Position numbers and translations under genes: made by a program. From positions 1 to 28,114 of the forward strand of contig CAYUET010000037.1 in assembly GCA_964443875.1 (NCBI GenBank): 28,114 nucleotides of DNA, given 5' to 3'. The notes below the pieces were generated by a model that made no database searches, was not told the DNA's origin, and was given only the letters and a program-made list of their open reading frames with translations. Source of the stretch: CAYUET01 sp964443875. Lineage in GTDB: Bacteria; Auribacterota; JAFGBW01. Of this stretch, positions 26,271 through 28,114 are shown piece after piece. Each line of letters starts with the position of its first letter. The first letter of the stretch is position 1.

Positions 26271-26441
26271 AAAGTCTCCTTTGAAAGAAGGAAAGAATTT
26301 ATCAAAAACAGGTTTCAAAGCCTATGAATATTTGCATGAAAACTTTTGTTTATAGAAACGAAACAATAGTCCGTATATTGCATGAAAAAAGATTTTTAAT
26401 CTTTAAGAATCCGAAAAAGAAAATTATTTTTTTATAAAAGT

Positions 26442-26513
26442 TGCACAATTTATTGTGCACATTGCACAATGTATGCACAATTTATTGTGCAATGTGCACA
26501 TTGCATTGTGCAC
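26442..26513. promoter_or_regulatory. Array of three phased TGCAC-N8-GTGCA dyads (putative enhancer)
   Basis: TGCACAATTTATTGTGCA occurs twice, identical, at 26442-26459 and 26474-26491; a third dyad of the same form, TGCAC, eight bases, GTGCA, is at 26495-26512. Starts are 32 and 21 bases apart, close to three and two helical turns, so all three face the same side. A further perfect 18-bp palindrome, TGCAATGTGCACATTGCA, overlaps at 26488-26505, and nine TGCACA/TGTGCA half-sites fall within about 75 bases. The array lies about 155-230 bases before the predicted start of transcription of the repeat-protein gene, the typical distance for a sigma54 activator. The half-site resembles NtrC's (TGCAC-N7-GTGCA) with one extra spacer base. 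A role at alr is also possible. Confidence 0.7.
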
Positions 26514-26642
26514 TATTCAAGGAACCATTTTTTAAATTTATTTCTGTATTTTTTCGTTTTAAGTCTTGATTTGGTTATTATCAGGTATTAGTAAAATGAA
26601 TTCAATAGAATCGTCATAGAATTTATCCGGATTTTGACAATC

Positions 26643-26658
26643 TGGCATCTCCTTTGCA
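26643..26658 (+). promoter_or_regulatory. Sigma54-type -24/-12 promoter of the repeat-protein gene
   Basis: TGGCAT, five bases, TTGCA matches the sigma54 consensus TGGCAC-N5-TTGC except for one base, with invariant GG and GC at exact spacing. Transcription would begin near 26669, a ~20-base leader before the ATG at 26689, with AAGGAG at 26677-26682. A TTGACA at 26634 has its nearest TAATAT 21 bases on, too far for a sigma70 promoter. Confidence 0.65.
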
Positions 26659-26688
26659 TTTAATATCACTCTTTCCAAGGAGATTTTA

Positions 26689-28114
26689 ATGAAAAAATTG
26701 AATTTAAAGCGTCTTTTACTGATTTTTATTTATACGATTGTTTTTTGTCTTTCTGGGTTCTACGGAATCAAACTTGGTCTTTCAGCTGTGGGATACAGAT
26801 ATCTTGAGGAAAAGCAATTCGATAAGGCATTGAGCCAGTTTTCACTGGCAGGTGATAAAAAAGGGCAGGGGTCTGCACTTACCGGGATGAAACAGTATGA
26901 GATGGCTTTTAAGAAATATGAAGAAGCGAATGATTACAGCGGAATGGGCAATGCCTCCTTAAATCAGGGAGATTTTTCTAAAGCAGAAGAATATTTTAAG
27001 CAAGGGAATGACAAGCTGGGGCTTGGGTTGCTTGCCTGTGCAAGACATGATTTTGATACGGCTGAGAAATATTTTCTTGAAAAAAATGATCGCTCAGGAC
27101 TTGGTCTGGTTGAGCTTGGAAGGTTTGATTACGACAAGGCGGAAGAGTATTTCAGAAGTGTCAATGATGCTTCGGGTCTTGGGCTTGTTTACTGCGCCAG
27201 AAAGGAATACGAAAAAGCACTGGAAGTCTTTCAGAATGCCAATGACTATTCCGGGATGGGGAACGCTTATGTTGGTCTTGGGGATCTGGAGAAAGCCAGG
27301 GAATGCTTTTTAAAAGCAAATGATTTAAACGGCATAGGCAAAGTGCTTGTAGCAGAAAGAAATTATGACTCCGCTTATCATCTTTTCTTGAATGCAAAGA
27401 ATTATTCAGGCGTGGGTACAGCCCTGCTTGGAATGAAGAAATATGAGGAAGCGATTGCTCAGTTTGAGAAAGTAAATGATCAGCAGGGAATTGGTCTTGC
27501 TCAGATCGGGATGCAGAATTATTCCGAGGCTTTCAAAAGTTTTTCAGCAATCAATGACAGGCTTGGTGAAGCTCTGGTTTACATGGAGCTGGAGGATACA
27601 AAGAAAGCAAAAGATATATTTTCTTCCATGAACGACTCTTACGGCCTTGCCTTAGTATCGTTGGAGAATAGAGAAATTGACGATGCTCTGGCATTGTTTT
27701 CTTCAAGCAATGACTATTCAGGAATGGGGCTTGTTCATCTGGCAGTAAAAGATTTTAAGGCCTCGGAAGAAGAGTTTCAAAAACGAAATGATCTGGATGG
27801 TTTAGGATCTCTGGCAGTGGATCAAGGGAATTATGAAAAGGCCATTCAATATTATGAGGCTTCCAATAATCAATCCGCTTTGGGGGATCTGTACTATCGT
27901 CTGCAGGCCTATGATAAAGCCTATGAGGTTTTTGATAAGGTTAATTATTATTCAAAGGCTGCGAGTGCTTTGAAAGAGAATAATAAAACAGATGAGGCGA
28001 TTACGTACATTAAAGCAAAAGTGGAAACTAATCCAAATCAGCCGGAACTCTATGAAATCATGGGCAATATTTATGCTGAAAAAGGGGATTATGAAAATGC
28101 TTTAAAGGCTTATC
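26689..28114 (+). CDS. Membrane-anchored protein of tandem 26-residue helical (TPR-like) repeats, partial
   Basis: Open frame running off the right edge, 475 residues visible. An N-terminal hydrophobic segment (about residues 8-34, RLLLIFIYTIVFCLSGFYG) is a signal anchor or uncleaved signal. From residue 55 to 418 come fourteen gapless units of exactly 26 residues, most starting Asn-Asp: pattern N-D-x-x-G-[LM]-G, six to eight residues, [YF]-x-x-A-x-x-x-[FY]-x-x-x. A half unit precedes (36-54) and a degenerate unit follows (419-444). The sequence then shifts to a classic TPR (NPNQPELYEIMGNIYAEKGDYENALKAY). Each unit looks like two short helices, as in TPR but eight residues shorter. TPR-like proteins usually scaffold protein complexes; the specific role is unknown. 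AAGGAG seven bases upstream fixes the start. It appears to be under sigma54 control. Confidence 0.85.
   Translation, partial: MKKLNLKRLLLIFIYTIVFCLSGFYGIKLGLSAVGYRYLEEKQFDKALSQFSLAGDKKGQGSALTGMKQYEMAFKKYEEANDYSGMGNASLNQGDFSKAEEYFKQGNDKLGLGLLACARHDFDTAEKYFLEKNDRSGLGLVELGRFDYDKAEEYFRSVNDASGLGLVYCARKEYEKALEVFQNANDYSGMGNAYVGLGDLEKARECFLKANDLNGIGKVLVAERNYDSAYHLFLNAKNYSGVGTALLGMKKYEEAIAQFEKVNDQQGIGLAQIGMQNYSEAFKSFSAINDRLGEALVYMELEDTKKAKDIFSSMNDSYGLALVSLENREIDDALALFSSSNDYSGMGLVHLAVKDFKASEEEFQKRNDLDGLGSLAVDQGNYEKAIQYYEASNNQSALGDLYYRLQAYDKAYEVFDKVNYYSKAASALKENNKTDEAITYIKAKVETNPNQPELYEIMGNIYAEKGDYENALKAY

Noticed and set aside
26271..26318. Longer alr start giving 394 residues
   Set aside because: No ribosome-binding site precedes that ATG, while the internal ATG at 26270 has AAAGGAG and gives the usual family length.
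26375..26388. 14-mer ATATTGCATGAAAA shared with 11339-11352, and a shorter copy at 26332
   Set aside because: In a 28-kb AT-rich window a few 14-base matches are expected by chance. The positions relative to the start codons differ, and there is no dyad symmetry.
26442..26513. CRISPR-like or iteron-like array
   Set aside because: The repeated units are short inverted dyads without uniform repeats and unique spacers of constant size, and no cas or plasmid rep gene is near. Phased operator sites fit better.
26634..26666. TTGACA followed by TAATAT as a sigma70 promoter
   Set aside because: The spacing is 21 bases, too long. The sigma54-type element between them has exact spacing.
27008..27313. 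101-codon frame on the + strand near the right edge
   Set aside because: It is out of frame inside the repeat-protein gene, whose own frame stays open for 475 codons with a regular repeat pattern.

Overview
The window is a replication-origin neighbourhood of a bacterial chromosome, probably from an uncultivated or poorly sampled lineage; I cannot name a phylum. It carries dnaA, many DnaA boxes and two parS-like sites. In the lines I checked, the + strand is richer in C than G to the left of the origin and richer in G than C to its right, whichever strand is coding. The gene content (prepilin-like proteins, ComEC, NeuB, KdpDE, large PAS/GAF hybrid kinase, a sigma54-type promoter) suits a Gram-negative-like heterotroph. 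The gene order around dnaA is not the usual dnaN/recF or rpmH/rnpA one.

Layout. 1-4.3 kb (+): the 3' end of kdpC, the K+ sensor kinase kdpD, its response regulator kdpE, and a PTS IIA(Ntr)-like gene. 4.3-7.7 kb (-): dnaA followed one base later by malQ. 7.7-10.6 kb: the origin region, made of a left block of DnaA boxes, two prepilin-like genes with an intrinsic terminator, a very AT-rich block flanked by two more perfect DnaA boxes, two identical parS-like sites and a cluster of three palindromes. 10.6-13.7 kb (-): an unknown membrane protein and a B12-type radical SAM protein with a long C-terminal extension. 13.7-18.2 kb (+): comEC, a methyltransferase, a DnaQ-like exonuclease and folC. 18.1-23.4 kb (-): a stand-alone receiver followed by a 1612-residue hybrid kinase. 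23.5-24.6 kb (+): neuB with an intrinsic terminator. 24.6-26.3 kb (-): alr overlapping a small secreted protein of unknown function. 26.3-28.1 kb (+): a regulatory region and a membrane-anchored helical-repeat protein that runs off the right edge.

The most unusual part is the right end. The last gene has a sigma54-like -24/-12 promoter with exact GG/GC spacing, 20 bases before a good Shine-Dalgarno. About 165-220 bases further upstream are three TGCAC-N8-GTGCA dyads starting 32 and 21 bp apart, so on one face of the helix. This looks like the enhancer of an unidentified sigma54 activator. The protein it would control consists of 14 gapless 26-residue repeats (N-D-x-x-G-x-G ... A-x-x-x-F), eight residues shorter than a TPR. 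Together they form a candidate undescribed regulated surface or periplasmic system.

Second in interest is the origin: two DnaA-box clusters separated by an orphan pseudopilin pair, variant parS sites, and dnaA apparently translationally coupled to a glucan-processing enzyme. Third is the IIA(Ntr)-like gene directly behind kdpDE, which echoes the known control of KdpD by PtsN in Escherichia coli.
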